Source: Hyphomicrobium facile
Lineage (GTDB): Bacteria > Pseudomonadota > Alphaproteobacteria > Rhizobiales > Hyphomicrobiaceae
DNA length: 64,000 bases
NCBI RefSeq assembly: GCF_900116175.1
Contig: NZ_FPCH01000002.1
Coordinates: forward strand, 1,054,001-1,118,000
Direction of reading: 5' to 3'
How positions within the stretch are numbered: position 1 is the first letter of the stretch; each line of letters starts with the position of its first letter. Both the position numbers and the translations under genes were made by a program. Below the pieces are notes generated by a model. The model saw only the letters and a program-made list of their open reading frames with translations. It was not told the DNA's origin and made no database searches. This document shows positions 47,705 to 57,034 of this stretch, piece after piece.

Positions 47705-49027
47705 TTATTTAACGCCGTTTGACTGCTTCGAACGTCCACGCCGGCGACGTCCGGCACGCCAGACACCGTCTTCCATCATCAATCGCATCAAAATGCCTTC
47801 TCTAAGTCCGCGGTCGGCTACCCTCAGGCGCTCCGCGGGCCACTGCTTCAGTATCGCGTCGAGGATCGCGCATCCGGCAAGAACGAGATCGGCCCGTTCC
47901 CGTCCGATGCAGGGCTGCATAACGCGCTCTTCGTAGGTTTGTCCGAGAAGCGTCGACGTTACGTCGTCGATGTCGGAGTTGTCCAACCAGATTCCATCGA
48001 CGCGCTTGCGATCGTAGCGTTCGAGCCCGAGCTTCACGCCTGCTATCGTCGTAACCGTTCCGGATGTGCCGAGGAAGTGGACGGACTTGCCAGCCATCTG
48101 CTCGGAAAATCGATGCTTCGCTTCGAACGGCACGAGCAGTTCGGTCACTGCACGCGACATTGACTTGAACGTTGCCGGGGTGACGTCACGGCCGCCGTAG
48201 TGCTCCGCCAATGTCACGACACCCACGGGCAAAGATTCCCATGCGACGATCGCATCGTTGACGTCGGAGCGTCCGGTTAGCACATCGCGGCGGGTACCGA
48301 GCCGCGTCATATCAAGCCAAATGATCTCCGACGAGCCGCCGCCGATGTCGAACACCAGAACGTAATCCGCGGCGGCATCGATCAGCGTCGCGCAACCCGC
48401 CACAGCCAAGTGCGCTTCGAGTTCCGGCGTCAGTATCTCGATGTCGAGATCGAAGATGTTTTTGACCTTATTGACGAAGGCGGGTCCGTTGTCGGCGACC
48501 CGGCAGGCTTGCGTCGCGACGAGACGTGTCCGCGCAACATGATGACGTTGCAATTTGCCGGCACAGATCTTCAGAGCATCCAGCGTGCGGTTCATCGCCA
48601 GCTCGGAAAGACGGCCCGTCTGGCTGACACCTTCACCGAGGCGAATAATGCGTGAGAATGCGTCCACGACGCGAAAGCCGCGCCGCGACGGGCGCGCCAC
48701 AAGCAGGCGGCAATTATTGGTGCCGAGGTCGAGCGCGCCGTAGATCTGTTCGCCGGGATGATCCGGTCCGACGGCGAAAGCCCGCTCATCGAAGCTCTGG
48801 CGCTGCCACTCGTTCGGGCTGTCGCGCCACGGCGACGACGCCAACCGGTTCGACAACACGCCGGGCGCCGCACGGTTTCTTTGGCGAAACTGGCGCTCGC
48901 CGCCGTTGATGCCGCTAGTCACCGGCGCTAATTTTTCTCGCCCCGGGGCAATGCCGACGTCGTCGTCAGAGCTGTCTGGGGGTCCTGCGCCGTCAGACCG
49001 GTCAGGACCTGAGTGTTCAGGCTTCAA
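47705..49027 (-). CDS. Ppx/GppA family exopolyphosphatase/pppGpp phosphatase
   Basis: A 440-residue member of the sugar-kinase/Hsp70 ATPase superfamily. About 90 disordered N-terminal residues precede [15 protein letters not shown] (phosphate loop, about 96-110). Later come [32 protein letters not shown] (second phosphate motif, about 219-233) and [14 protein letters not shown]. The C-terminal all-helical domain of Ppx is missing, so it corresponds to the short Ppx/GppA form. The start is TTG with GGAG upstream. The gene order ppx/gppA-rlmE with a 2-base gap is seen in many alphaproteobacteria. Substrate choice (polyphosphate or pppGpp) is not decided by the sequence. Confidence 0.93.
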   Translation of the reverse strand: MKPEHSGPDRSDGAGPPDSSDDDVGIAPGREKLAPVTSGINGGERQFRQRNRAAPGVLSNRLASSPWRDSPNEWQRQSFDERAFAVGPDHPGEQIYGALDLGTNNCRLLVARPSRRGFRVVDAFSRIIRLGEGVSQTGRLSELAMNRTLDALKICAGKLQRHHVARTRLVATQACRVADNGPAFVNKVKNIFDLDIEILTPELEAHLAVAGCATLIDAAADYVLVFDIGGGSSEIIWLDMTRLGTRRDVLTGRSDVNDAIVAWESLPVGVVTLAEHYGGRDVTPATFKSMSRAVTELLVPFEAKHRFSEQMAGKSVHFLGTSGTVTTIAGVKLGLERYDRKRVDGIWLDNSDIDDVTSTLLGQTYEERVMQPCIGRERADLVLAGCAILDAILKQWPAERLRVADRGLREGILMRLMMEDGVWRAGRRRRGRSKQSNGVK

Positions 49028-49217
49028 CGTCGTTCTCCAGGACCTGGTATAGCATCAGCTTGCCGCGGTGCAGCCGAGCTCGTCAGGCCGTTTAATCTGG
49101 ACCTCTGTTGGGTCGAGTGTAGCAGGTCGCGTCCCGCCGTAAAGCTCTGGCGGGGCATCGCTTAACGATGCGAAGCAAGCGGAGCGTTATTTTGTCTGAA
49201 CCGGCCGCGTTTTATCG

Positions 49218-50012
49218 ATGCTGAGGCGAAATAGAATTTTACTCGCTCTATTTGCCGCGACGGGACTTTTCCGAGTTGCCTCGCCGACCTTGGCGGACAG
49301 CCTCGGCAATGGTGAAATCGCGTCTCGTCTGCAATCGGCGTATCCCGCATTCGTCTCGGGCGTCGAAGGGAACGAGGTCGTCTTTAAAGACGGCTCGAGA
49401 CTTCCACTTTCTGACGGCCGGGACAAACCGTTCGACGCGTGGCTTGCCGATCCCGATATCAGAGACATGTTTCGATTTAAGTATCCGCGCGGCGCACCAG
49501 CTCTTCCTCCAGCCCGCGACTTCGATCCCGGCCGCGCGCGCAACGCCCAGTTCTTTTCGAAGATCTATGGCGACTGCCGAAAGCCCGGATTCGGTTCGTC
49601 GCTGACGACGATCACCTGGCTCCCTTCGAAGGCCGCACAACATATCCAGATTTCGCGGTTGAACGGCGTTGCGGAACATCTCAGCGCGGTTAGCCGCGAG
49701 CTCGATGCGCTTCCGGCGAAATTCGATGTGTTTCTCGTTCCCGCCGCCGGAGGTTATGTGTGCCGACCGATCGCGGGGACCGCCCAGCGCTCGGGTCACG
49801 GCTATGGCATCGCGATCGATGTCGCGACGAGACGCTCTCACTACTGGCGGTGGGCAAGTGGCGGTCCGGGCGGTGGCCACTACCGGAACGACATTCCGAT
49901 GGAGATCGTCGACATCTTCGAGAAGCACGGGTTCATCTGGGGCGGGCGGTGGTACCATTACGATACGATGCACTTCGAATACCGGCCTGAACTGCTGCCC
50001 CCACAAAAGTAG
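49218..50012 (+). CDS. M15-family (VanY-like) D-Ala-D-Ala carboxypeptidase-type protein
   Basis: A 264-residue exported protein with a signal peptide (about residues 7-27). The C-terminal domain has the M15 zinc pattern: RSGHGYGIAIDVA (His and Asp ligands, about 195-207), then EKHGFIWGGRWYHYDTMHFEYRPEL, containing the catalytic Glu/Asp region and final His ligand (about 235-259). Such enzymes trim the terminal D-Ala of peptidoglycan stems or cleave endolysin-like bonds. The N-terminal 100 residues carry no recognised domain. Starts a plus-strand run just before tRNA-Gln. Confidence 0.88.
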   Translation: MLRRNRILLALFAATGLFRVASPTLADSLGNGEIASRLQSAYPAFVSGVEGNEVVFKDGSRLPLSDGRDKPFDAWLADPDIRDMFRFKYPRGAPALPPARDFDPGRARNAQFFSKIYGDCRKPGFGSSLTTITWLPSKAAQHIQISRLNGVAEHLSAVSRELDALPAKFDVFLVPAAGGYVCRPIAGTAQRSGHGYGIAIDVATRRSHYWRWASGGPGGGHYRNDIPMEIVDIFEKHGFIWGGRWYHYDTMHFEYRPELLPPQK

Positions 50013-50254
50013 CTTCAGCTGCGCCGGCACCACTCCCCGCGAGCCGCGCTTTTCCACCGCCGAAAAGTTGGCGCTCAAACCCTGCGTCCGCCACGCTCGC
50101 CCACCAAATTGCGGGCTTTGACGCCGATTGGTCGCTCTCAATCTTCAAAAGACTGCCCCGCGACGGGAAGACCATGGATGGCGAGCTTGCAGACATCGGA
50201 GGCTGCTGCTATGACCCGCGCTCCGGCGGCCAACGGTCCGTCCGATCCCGGCTT

Positions 50255-50328
50255 TGGGGGATCGTCTAATGGTAGGACTGCAGACTCTGACTCTGCCTGT
50301 CTAGGTTCGAATCCTAGTCCCCCAGCCA
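50255..50328 (+). tRNA. tRNA-Gln (anticodon CTG), CCA encoded
   Basis: Acceptor stem TGGGGGA (50255-50261) pairs with TCCCCCA (50318-50324). D arm GTC...GAC; anticodon arm GCAGA-CTCTGAC-TCTGC gives CTG, reading CAG; T arm CTAGG-TTCGAAT-CCTAG. The discriminator base is G (50325) and CCA is encoded at 50326-50328. 74 bases including CCA. Confidence 0.96.
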
Positions 50329-50389
50329 CCTAGTCTTGCCCCAGATTCCGTCTATACCCGCTGCCGCCCTTGTACCTACGGAGGAGAGC

Positions 50390-50704
50390 ATGCGACGATC
50401 CTGGCACGCGGCAACCTTAGGATTGCTATTCCTTATTAATCCGGAACCGGGCGGCGCAGCCGAGAGTGAAGCCGGCAGGGCGTTGCTGGAAAAAAACTGT
50501 GGCCGTTGCCATGCGTTGGCTCCGGGGACGCCAAGTCCGCTCAGCCAAGCGCCGAACCTCTGGATCGTCTTGCGTTCCTATCCATCCGAGCGGCTTGAGT
50601 TTGAACTATCCGAAGGGATCGGCTCAAGACACAAAGACATGCCGCAGATTCAGTTCTCATCAGAGGAAATCCAAAAGATTGAAGATTACCTCGCTAAGGA
50701 ATAG
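50390..50704 (+). CDS. Small single-haem cytochrome c
   Basis: A 104-residue exported protein. Signal peptide residues about 5-25. The haem site CGRCH is at about residues 37-41 with the axial Met likely in KDMPQIQFSSEEIQ (near 82-84). The final helix is EEIQKIEDYLAKE. This is a class I cytochrome c, periplasmic, carrying one electron. GGAGGAG precedes the ATG. It lies between tRNA-Gln and the cus operon, convergent with cusA; a donor or acceptor partner is not in view. Confidence 0.9.
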   Translation: MRRSWHAATLGLLFLINPEPGGAAESEAGRALLEKNCGRCHALAPGTPSPLSQAPNLWIVLRSYPSERLEFELSEGIGSRHKDMPQIQFSSEEIQKIEDYLAKE

Positions 50705-50759
50705 TCGATTATTCCGCGACGCTTCCTATGCAGACTTCGCCCCGCCCTACCGACGTCGA

Positions 50760-53700
50760 TCATCGCCGTTCCTCCGCCTTTTCCTGCCGATGGACGCGGT
50801 CCGGCGCCTTGGCCGGCAGCCGCCAGCCTTTCACCAAGCCGTAGATCGCCGGGATGACGATCAGAGTCAGGAGCGTTGATGAGATCATGCCGCCGATCAT
50901 CGGCACGGCAATGCGCTGCATCACTTCCGAGCCAGCGCCTGTGCTCCACATGATTGGCAGCAGACCGGCCATGATCGCCACAACCGTCATCATTTTCGGC
51001 CTTACGCGCTCCACGGCGCCCACCATGATGGCGTGGTGAAGGTCCTCGCGGGTAAATGGCCTGCGCTCACGCAAGCATTCGGCTTGGATCTCGCGCTTGG
51101 CGTTGTCGAGATAGATCAGCATCACCACACCGGTCTCGGCGGCGACGCCGGCCAACGCGATGAATCCCACCGCCACCGCGACGGAGAGGTTGAAGCCCAG
51201 CCACCACATCAGCCAGAAGCCGCCGACCAGTGCGAACGGCAGTGACAGCATGACGATAAGGGTTTCGGTGAGGCGCTGAAAGTTGAGGTAGAGCAGCAGG
51301 AAGATGATCATCAGCGTCACCGGCACGACCAGCTGCAGGCGAGCCTCCGCGCGTTCCATGTACTCGAACTGGCCGCTCCACACGAGGTAGGTCCCCGTGG
51401 CCAGCTTCACTTGCGTCTCCACGGCCTTCTTCGCGTCGGCGATGTAGCCGCCGAGGTCGCGGTCGCGGATGTCGACGTAGACATAGGTAGCGAGCTTGGC
51501 ATTCTCGGTGCGGATGCTGGTGGCGCCCTTCGTGAGCCGGATGTCGGCGACCTCGCCCAACGGCACCGTGCCGCCGCCCGGAAGCGACACCAGGACGTCC
51601 TTGGCGATGGCTTGCGGATCGGAGCGCAAGTCGCGCGGGTAGCGAATAGCGACCGTATAGCGTTCGCGGCCTTCGACGGTGGTCGTGACGGGCTCAGCGC
51701 CGAGTGCCGTCGATACCACGTCCTGCACGTTGGAGACCATCAGTCCGTAGCGGGCCAGCCGCTCGCGGTTGGGGACGATCTCGAGGTAATAGCCGCCCAA
51801 TATTCGTTCGGCGTAGGCGCTGGATGTGCCTGGGACCGATTTGAGAACGGCTTCGACTTGGCGGGCGACGCCATCCATCTCTGCCAGGTCTTTGCCGATG
51901 ACCTTGATGCCCACCGGCGTCCTGATGCCGGTCGATAGCATGTCGATGCGGGCCTTGATCGGCATCGTCCAGGCATTGGAGACGCCGGGGAACTGCAGCG
52001 CCTTGTCCATCTCGGCGATGAGGCTGTCGGTAGTGACGCCGGGGCGCCATTCCTCCTTCGGCTTCAGATTGACGATGGTCTCGAACATCTCGGTCGGCGC
52101 CGGGTCAGTTGCCGTTTGAGCGCGACCCGCCTTGCCGTAGACAGACGCGACCTCCGGAAACGACTTGATGATGCGGTCCTGCATCTGCAGCAGCTCGGCT
52201 GATTTGGTAATCGAGAGCCCCGGTAGCGTCGTCGGCATGAACAGGAGCGTGCCCTCGTTGAGGTTGGGCATGAACTCACTGCCGACCTTAGTCACCGGCC
52301 ATACCGACGTCGCGAGCACCGCGCCGGCTATGACGATGGTCAGCGTCTTAGCCTTCAGCACGCCCTTGATCACCGGCCGATAGATGGCGATGAGAGCGCG
52401 ATTGATGGGGTTCTTGGCCTCGGAAATGATCCTCCCGCGCACAAAGACGACCATCAACGCCGGAACCAGGGTCACCGAGAGCACAGCAGCCGCAGCCATG
52501 GCGAAGGTTTTGGTGAAAGCGAGGGGCCCGAACAACCTGCCCTCCTGCGCCTCGAGGCTGAAGATCGGAAGGAACGACACCATGATGATCAGCAGCGAGA
52601 AGAACAGCGCCGGCCCGACCTCAGTCGCGGCTTCGACCAGGATCTCGAGTCGCGGCTTGCCCTTGGGCGCGCGCTCCATATGCTTATGGGCGTTCTCGAT
52701 CATGACGATCGCCGCGTCGATCATCGCGCCGATGGCGATGGCGATGCCGCCAAGGCTCATGATGTTGGAGCCTATTCCGAGCGACCGCATGGCGAAAAAG
52801 GCCATGAGGATGCCGACCGGCAGCATCAGGATGGCAACCAGCGCGCTGCGCAAGTGCAGTAGGAAGATAATGCACACCGCCGCGACCACGAGACTCTCCT
52901 CGAGCAGCGTTTTCTTCAGGGTCTCAATGGCGTGGTGGATGAGTTCGGAGCGGTCGTAGACCGGCACCACCTGCGTTCCGGACGGCAATGACGGCGCGAT
53001 CTCCTTCAGCCGTTCCTTGACGTTGTCGATGACGGTGAGCGCATTAGCGCCCGAGCGCTGCAGCGCGATGCCGCTCGCCACCTCGCCCTCGCCGTTGAGC
53101 TCGCCAATGCCGCGCCGTTCGTCGCCGACGATTTCCACGCTCGCGACGTTTTTCAACAAGACCGGCGTTCCTCCATCGGCCTTGACCACGATGTTCTCGA
53201 GGTCTTGCACGCCCTTGAGGTAGCCTCGGCCGCGCACCATGAACTCGTGCTCGGCCAGCTCCAACGTCCGCCCGCCGACGTCAATGTTGTTGCTGCGGAT
53301 GGCGTCGCGGATCTTATCGAGCGGGATGTTGAAGCTTCTGAGGCGGCTCGGGTCCACCGTCACGCTGTATTGCTTGACGAAGCCGCCGATGCTCGCGACC
53401 TCGGCCACGCCTTCGGCCTTGGAAAGCCCGAAGCGTACCTCCCAATCCTGCATCGACCGCAGCTCGGCGAGCGACTTGTCCTTGGATTGCAATGCGTACT
53501 GATAAACCCAGCCCACGCCGCTGGCGTCGGGGCCGAGCGTAGGCGTGACGCCAGCAGGCAAGCGCTTGGCAGCGGCGTTGAGGTATTCGAGCACGCGCGA
53601 ACGCGCCCAATAGATGTCGGTGCCGTCCGCAAAGATCACGTAGACGAACGAGACGCCGAAGAACGAGAACCCCCGTACGACTTTGGAGCGCGGCACAGTC

Positions 53701-53921
53701 AGCATCGAGGTGGTGAGGGGATAGGTGACCTGGTCCTCGACCACCTGCGGCGCTTGCCCCGGATACTCGGTATACACAATGACCTGCGTGTCCGAGAGGT
53801 CGGGGATGGCGTCGAGCGGCAGCGTCCTGACCGCCCAGATGCCCGCCACAACGGCGAACGCCGTGGCAATGAACACCAGCATCAGGTTCCGGGCCGACCA
53901 GCCGATCAGACGCGCGATCAT
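50760..53921 (-). CDS. cusA: Heavy-metal RND efflux pump CusA-like
   Basis: A 1053-residue inner-membrane RND transporter that exports Cu(I)/Ag(I) through the periplasm using the proton gradient. It starts MIARLIGWSARN; the longer frame to 54416 is an antisense reading of cusB and rejected. The RND core shows GGIAIAIGAMIDAAIVMIENAHKH (TM4 Asp proton relay), VPVYDRSELI, and PTTLPGLS. Methionines expected at the CusA metal site have counterparts in TEMFETIVNL and RIDMLSTGI. Stop is at 50760. It overlaps cusB by 4 bases (ATGA). cusC is absent downstream. Confidence 0.95.
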   Translation of the reverse strand: MIARLIGWSARNLMLVFIATAFAVVAGIWAVRTLPLDAIPDLSDTQVIVYTEYPGQAPQVVEDQVTYPLTTSMLTVPRSKVVRGFSFFGVSFVYVIFADGTDIYWARSRVLEYLNAAAKRLPAGVTPTLGPDASGVGWVYQYALQSKDKSLAELRSMQDWEVRFGLSKAEGVAEVASIGGFVKQYSVTVDPSRLRSFNIPLDKIRDAIRSNNIDVGGRTLELAEHEFMVRGRGYLKGVQDLENIVVKADGGTPVLLKNVASVEIVGDERRGIGELNGEGEVASGIALQRSGANALTVIDNVKERLKEIAPSLPSGTQVVPVYDRSELIHHAIETLKKTLLEESLVVAAVCIIFLLHLRSALVAILMLPVGILMAFFAMRSLGIGSNIMSLGGIAIAIGAMIDAAIVMIENAHKHMERAPKGKPRLEILVEAATEVGPALFFSLLIIMVSFLPIFSLEAQEGRLFGPLAFTKTFAMAAAAVLSVTLVPALMVVFVRGRIISEAKNPINRALIAIYRPVIKGVLKAKTLTIVIAGAVLATSVWPVTKVGSEFMPNLNEGTLLFMPTTLPGLSITKSAELLQMQDRIIKSFPEVASVYGKAGRAQTATDPAPTEMFETIVNLKPKEEWRPGVTTDSLIAEMDKALQFPGVSNAWTMPIKARIDMLSTGIRTPVGIKVIGKDLAEMDGVARQVEAVLKSVPGTSSAYAERILGGYYLEIVPNRERLARYGLMVSNVQDVVSTALGAEPVTTTVEGRERYTVAIRYPRDLRSDPQAIAKDVLVSLPGGGTVPLGEVADIRLTKGATSIRTENAKLATYVYVDIRDRDLGGYIADAKKAVETQVKLATGTYLVWSGQFEYMERAEARLQLVVPVTLMIIFLLLYLNFQRLTETLIVMLSLPFALVGGFWLMWWLGFNLSVAVAVGFIALAGVAAETGVVMLIYLDNAKREIQAECLRERRPFTREDLHHAIMVGAVERVRPKMMTVVAIMAGLLPIMWSTGAGSEVMQRIAVPMIGGMISSTLLTLIVIPAIYGLVKGWRLPAKAPDRVHRQEKAEERR

Positions 53922-55378
53922 CGGTTGGCCTCCGGGGTTGACCCAGTCTGGAAGCCTTTCAGTGCGGATTGGAGATTGCTTTCCGAGTCGATCAGGAAGT
54001 TGCCGTTGACGACGACATGGTCGCCCTCGGACACCCCGCTCGTGAGTTCGACGACACCGTCGCCCCGGTGCCCCACCTTCACGTCCCGCGGCTCGTAGCG
54101 GCCTTCGCCCAGATCGCGGAGCACGACCTGGCGGTTGCCGCTGTCGATGACGGCGCTGGACGGCACGATAAGCGCTGGCTCCTTGCCGCCGGTGGCGATC
54201 TGGACTTCGCCGTACATGTCGGGAAGCAGGGCGCGGTCGGCGTTCGGCATCTCGATGCGGACCTGAACGGTCCGGGTTTCCTTCATCAGGTGCGGATAGA
54301 TGACTCTTACCGTGCCTTTGAAGGTGCGGCCGGGGTGGGCGCGCGTGGTAACCGTCACCGCTTGGCCCGGTTCGACTGCGCCGATGTCGCTTTCGGCGAC
54401 GTTCGCCATCATCCAAACCATCGAGTGGTCGGCGATGCGGAAACCGACGTCGCCCGCCTTAAAGCCCTGGCCATCGCTCCAATTGCGTTCGAGCACGTCG
54501 CCGCTGATGGGCGCGCGGATGGTGAAGGTGTCCGGCACGCGGCGCTCGCTCTTCACCTGGTCCATGAATTCCTCGGGCACACCGAGATTTTGCAGGCGGC
54601 GTGTAGCGCCGACGACGCCCGCAGGGCCCTTGAGGCCCGGAGGAGACGCGGCCTCGTCGCTGCGGGTCCAGCCCGAGTTCTCCTCGACGAGCAATCGCGC
54701 GGCCTGGTCAAGCACGGCTTGACCGAACACCGTCGCCAGCACGTCGCCGGCCTTCACATGGGTACCCGTCGTGACGTCGCCGACCTTGACGACATAGCCG
54801 TCGAACTTCGGCGCCACCACCGCGATGCGGCGCTCGTCGAGCGCGGCGACGCCCGGTGCCTGGATGGTGCGCGTTAGTCGCCGCTTGATGACGGCAACGG
54901 TCTCGACGCCGGTGCGCTGGATCTTGCCGGGAGAGACTTTCACCGATCCATCGTCGCTGTCCTCGCCCTCGTAGACGGGGATGTAATCCATACCCATGGA
55001 GTCTTTCTTCGGTACCGGCGAGGTGTCCGGCAGCCCCATCGGGTTGCGATAGAATTTGATCTTCCGTTCGGCGCCGGGAACGGAGGCGTGCGCTTTCTGC
55101 GTCTTGGGCTTCGGTTCGAACGACACGTCCTCGCTGGCGTGGACCGCGACGTAGGGTGCACCGCCGTCGGTGTTGCGCGGCGCCAGCGAATAGAACGGCT
55201 TCCCGTCGGGGTCGCGGTAATAGATCACCGGGCCGGTTGGTTCCGCACGTGGTGCGTTTATGGCCGCCGTGGGATGTGGCGGCAGGTGGAGCATGCCGTT
55301 CTGGCCCACCCAAACTCCGGCTCCCGCCGCAGCGATGATTGCTGCGACGGAAACCAACCCCTTGCTCAGGGCGCTCAT
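53918..55378 (-). CDS. cusB: CusB-like periplasmic adaptor with heavy-metal-binding domain
   Basis: A 486-residue membrane-fusion protein for CusA. A membrane anchor lies at about residues 8-24. Two YHYRDPMG-type segments follow: a degenerate one (VIYYRDPDGKPFYSLAP, about 52-68) and a good heavy-metal-binding domain (KFYRNPMGLPDTSPVPKKDSMGMDYIPVY, about 107-135). Then come the lipoyl-like region (KFDGYVVKVGDVTTGTHVKAGDVLATV), alpha-hairpin and beta-barrel domains. Metal is passed from here to CusA. The 4-base overlap with both neighbours points to one polycistronic mRNA. A broken copy of its 5' part is found at 58569-58738. Confidence 0.94.
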   Translation of the reverse strand: MSALSKGLVSVAAIIAAAGAGVWVGQNGMLHLPPHPTAAINAPRAEPTGPVIYYRDPDGKPFYSLAPRNTDGGAPYVAVHASEDVSFEPKPKTQKAHASVPGAERKIKFYRNPMGLPDTSPVPKKDSMGMDYIPVYEGEDSDDGSVKVSPGKIQRTGVETVAVIKRRLTRTIQAPGVAALDERRIAVVAPKFDGYVVKVGDVTTGTHVKAGDVLATVFGQAVLDQAARLLVEENSGWTRSDEAASPPGLKGPAGVVGATRRLQNLGVPEEFMDQVKSERRVPDTFTIRAPISGDVLERNWSDGQGFKAGDVGFRIADHSMVWMMANVAESDIGAVEPGQAVTVTTRAHPGRTFKGTVRVIYPHLMKETRTVQVRIEMPNADRALLPDMYGEVQIATGGKEPALIVPSSAVIDSGNRQVVLRDLGEGRYEPRDVKVGHRGDGVVELTSGVSEGDHVVVNGNFLIDSESNLQSALKGFQTGSTPEANR

Positions 55379-55770
55379 TGGAGGGCCTTGATGATGAGCT
55401 TGTTCTCGACCGTCCCGGTTTCACCTTGCACCTTGGCGCCGAGCGACAGGGCCCAGTCGCCCGCCATGCCGAGATACGTCTTGAATCGGTAGACGCCGGG
55501 CGCGGTCGAATCTTCTGGGTCCAGGGGAGCGGTCATCTCCTCCATACCGTCTGGACCCATGTCGATGCGTTTGGCGAAGATCACAGCGTCGCCTACGGCA
55601 CGGCCCGATGGTTTGTGCACGAGCTTGACTGAGATTACCGCCGCGCCCTGCTTCACTTCCTTGTCAAGCAGCTGGAACTCGTAGTCCTTGGAATCGGCCA
55701 GAGCCGAACCGGCCATGCCCATGAAAAGCGCGAAGCCGACGGCAAGCGCGCGCAATGAATGACGTTGCAT
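55375..55770 (-). CDS. FixH/YtkA-like periplasmic protein
   Basis: A 131-residue secreted protein (signal peptide to about residue 25, GSALADS). The mature part is a beta-sandwich of the FixH/YtkA kind: VKLVHKPSGRAVGDAVIFAKRIDMGPDGMEEM (Met-rich, about 49-80) and PGVYRFKTYLGMAGDWALSLGAKV. A Met-rich exposed edge suits Cu(I) or Ag(I) binding. It overlaps the cusB start by 4 bases, so it is made with the pump and may act as a periplasmic metal carrier. Confidence 0.88.
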   Translation of the reverse strand: MQRHSLRALAVGFALFMGMAGSALADSKDYEFQLLDKEVKQGAAVISVKLVHKPSGRAVGDAVIFAKRIDMGPDGMEEMTAPLDPEDSTAPGVYRFKTYLGMAGDWALSLGAKVQGETGTVENKLIIKALQ

Positions 55771-55876
55771 ATCGAATGTCTCCTGATGTCTCGAACCTGC
55801 GCACAGCCACTATGGCGCGCGCGCATGCAGGCCGCGGCGCAAGCCGCAGCGACTGCTCACGCCCGATGGGCGCGGG

Positions 55877-56254
55877 TCAGAGACTCGGAGGTCGAAGGAG
55901 AGGCGGGATCAGCGAGCTCGGCGGCACTGCATAGATCGCGGGCGCCACGCGATCGGCGATGACATCGCCATGCAGTCCGGCTTCTGATACCGGGGCCGGC
56001 AAAGGCTGGAAGCACTTAACCAGACAGTTGCCCATCTCGGGGCAGACTTTCTGAGGACAGTTCGGGCAAACCTTCTTCATCTTCTTGTGGCAGGGCATCT
56101 CGTCGCCCTGTGCAGGCATCGCCTCGGAGGCCGACGCGGCCTTGCCCGGCATCGCGTACGCGTAGGTTGCGGCGAGCGGCATCGAAAGCAACGCGCCGAA
56201 CATGGCGAGCAGCCCCAAGAAAACGAACCAGCGATGGTAAAAACTGTGCCTCAT
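55877..56254 (-). CDS. Cys-rich exported protein heading the cus operon
   Basis: A 125-residue protein with a signal peptide or anchor (about residues 10-34, FVFLGLLAMFGALLSMPLAATYAYA). The mature part has a dense Cys/Met/His block: MPCHKKMKKVCPNCPQKVCPE and NCLVKC (about 53-82), seven Cys in about 30 residues, fit to bind soft metals. It ends in a Pro/Leu-rich tail. It is first in the run toward cusBA, 106 bases before the FixH-like gene. No family name is assigned; a periplasmic metal-binding role is inferred from content and neighbours. Confidence 0.75.
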   Translation of the reverse strand: MRHSFYHRWFVFLGLLAMFGALLSMPLAATYAYAMPGKAASASEAMPAQGDEMPCHKKMKKVCPNCPQKVCPEMGNCLVKCFQPLPAPVSEAGLHGDVIADRVAPAIYAVPPSSLIPPLLRPPSL

Positions 56255-56275
56255 CGCAGATTAGGCTGCCATAGG

Positions 56276-56402
56276 ATGGCCGTCGCGGCAATGAGGTTGC
56301 GGCGATTTAGATAACTTCGGGTTCCGTCTCGCTTTTCATGTAGCTGCCGCAGAACAGATACTCGACATTTATCGGGGTGAACATGCAGTCTTCGACGGCA
56401 CC
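56276..56402. repeat. Duplicated regulatory segment (copy 1) between divergent genes
   Basis: 56276-56332 is near-identical to 58732-58788, and 56334-56402 to 59036-59104. Here the two blocks are adjacent; in copy 2 they are 247 bases apart. The second block ends with a leader AACATGCAGTCTTCG and a few codons of the gene that is intact at 59085. The whole lies 22 bases upstream of the Cys-rich gene, so it probably carries the cus operon promoter. Confidence 0.85.
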
Positions 56403-56552
56403 TCAGCGAGCCGTCAGCGCAAATTTGTGCAGTGCGTTTGACGCACAAGGTCGCCCGACTGTTCCTCCTCCCCCAGTTTGAGTTCGCCGTGCGCAAAGTC
56501 AGTACCGCGCGTGTGTGCTTTCATTCGATCACTTAGAATGGAGGAAAATATC

Positions 56553-56879
56553 ATGGGCATCATTCTGGTGGTTGCCATCGCGTCGTCCCAGCTTCTTTAT
56601 AAAGCGGAAGTCCCGACCTTCGGCTGCAATACGACGGGAACGATAACCGAGCTCCAATACCTTCGGGTCGACGAGAAGGCGTTTCAGACTCTTCTTGCAC
56701 AGAAGGTGGCACTCGGCGATTGCGTGGAATTCATGAAGGGATCCGAAGTCCAAGCGTCCCCCGTTGAAGTCGATCCAACGGTCCTACGGGTGCAGACCGA
56801 GATTGATCCGCCTGGCTATCTAGCACCCTCGTCGGATTTTAAGCCCAAGGACCCTAATGAGGGAGCGGAAGCCAAATAA
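56553..56879 (+). CDS. Small exported or membrane protein of unknown function
   Basis: A 108-residue protein beginning MGIILVVAIASSQLLY, a short signal-like segment. The rest, VPTFGCNTTGTITELQYLRVDEKAFQTLLAQKVALGDCVEF, holds two Cys (about 25 and 52), compatible with one disulfide, and the C-terminal third is acidic and disordered. The start at 56553 follows GGAGG by 8 bases; longer starts have no ribosome site. It follows the duplicated regulatory DNA and precedes a hydrolase gene by 155 bases. No family recognised. Confidence 0.72.
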   Translation: MGIILVVAIASSQLLYKAEVPTFGCNTTGTITELQYLRVDEKAFQTLLAQKVALGDCVEFMKGSEVQASPVEVDPTVLRVQTEIDPPGYLAPSSDFKPKDPNEGAEAK

Positions 56880-57034
56880 GCTGCTGCTGGGCAAGACCGC
56901 ATAAATAACACGTAGCGCGACCCCGCTGTTCACTGTGCGCCAATACTGGTTCTCCTGATACAGCGCGGCGCTCTCGACAATGCGGCAGACTGGTCGTTGT
57001 TCTGACGTGTCATCTTTCGAATGTGGAGACGACC

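Noticed and set aside
53922-54416. N-terminal extension of cusA
   Set aside because: The first 165 residues are an out-of-frame reading of cusB; the conserved RND start is at 53921.
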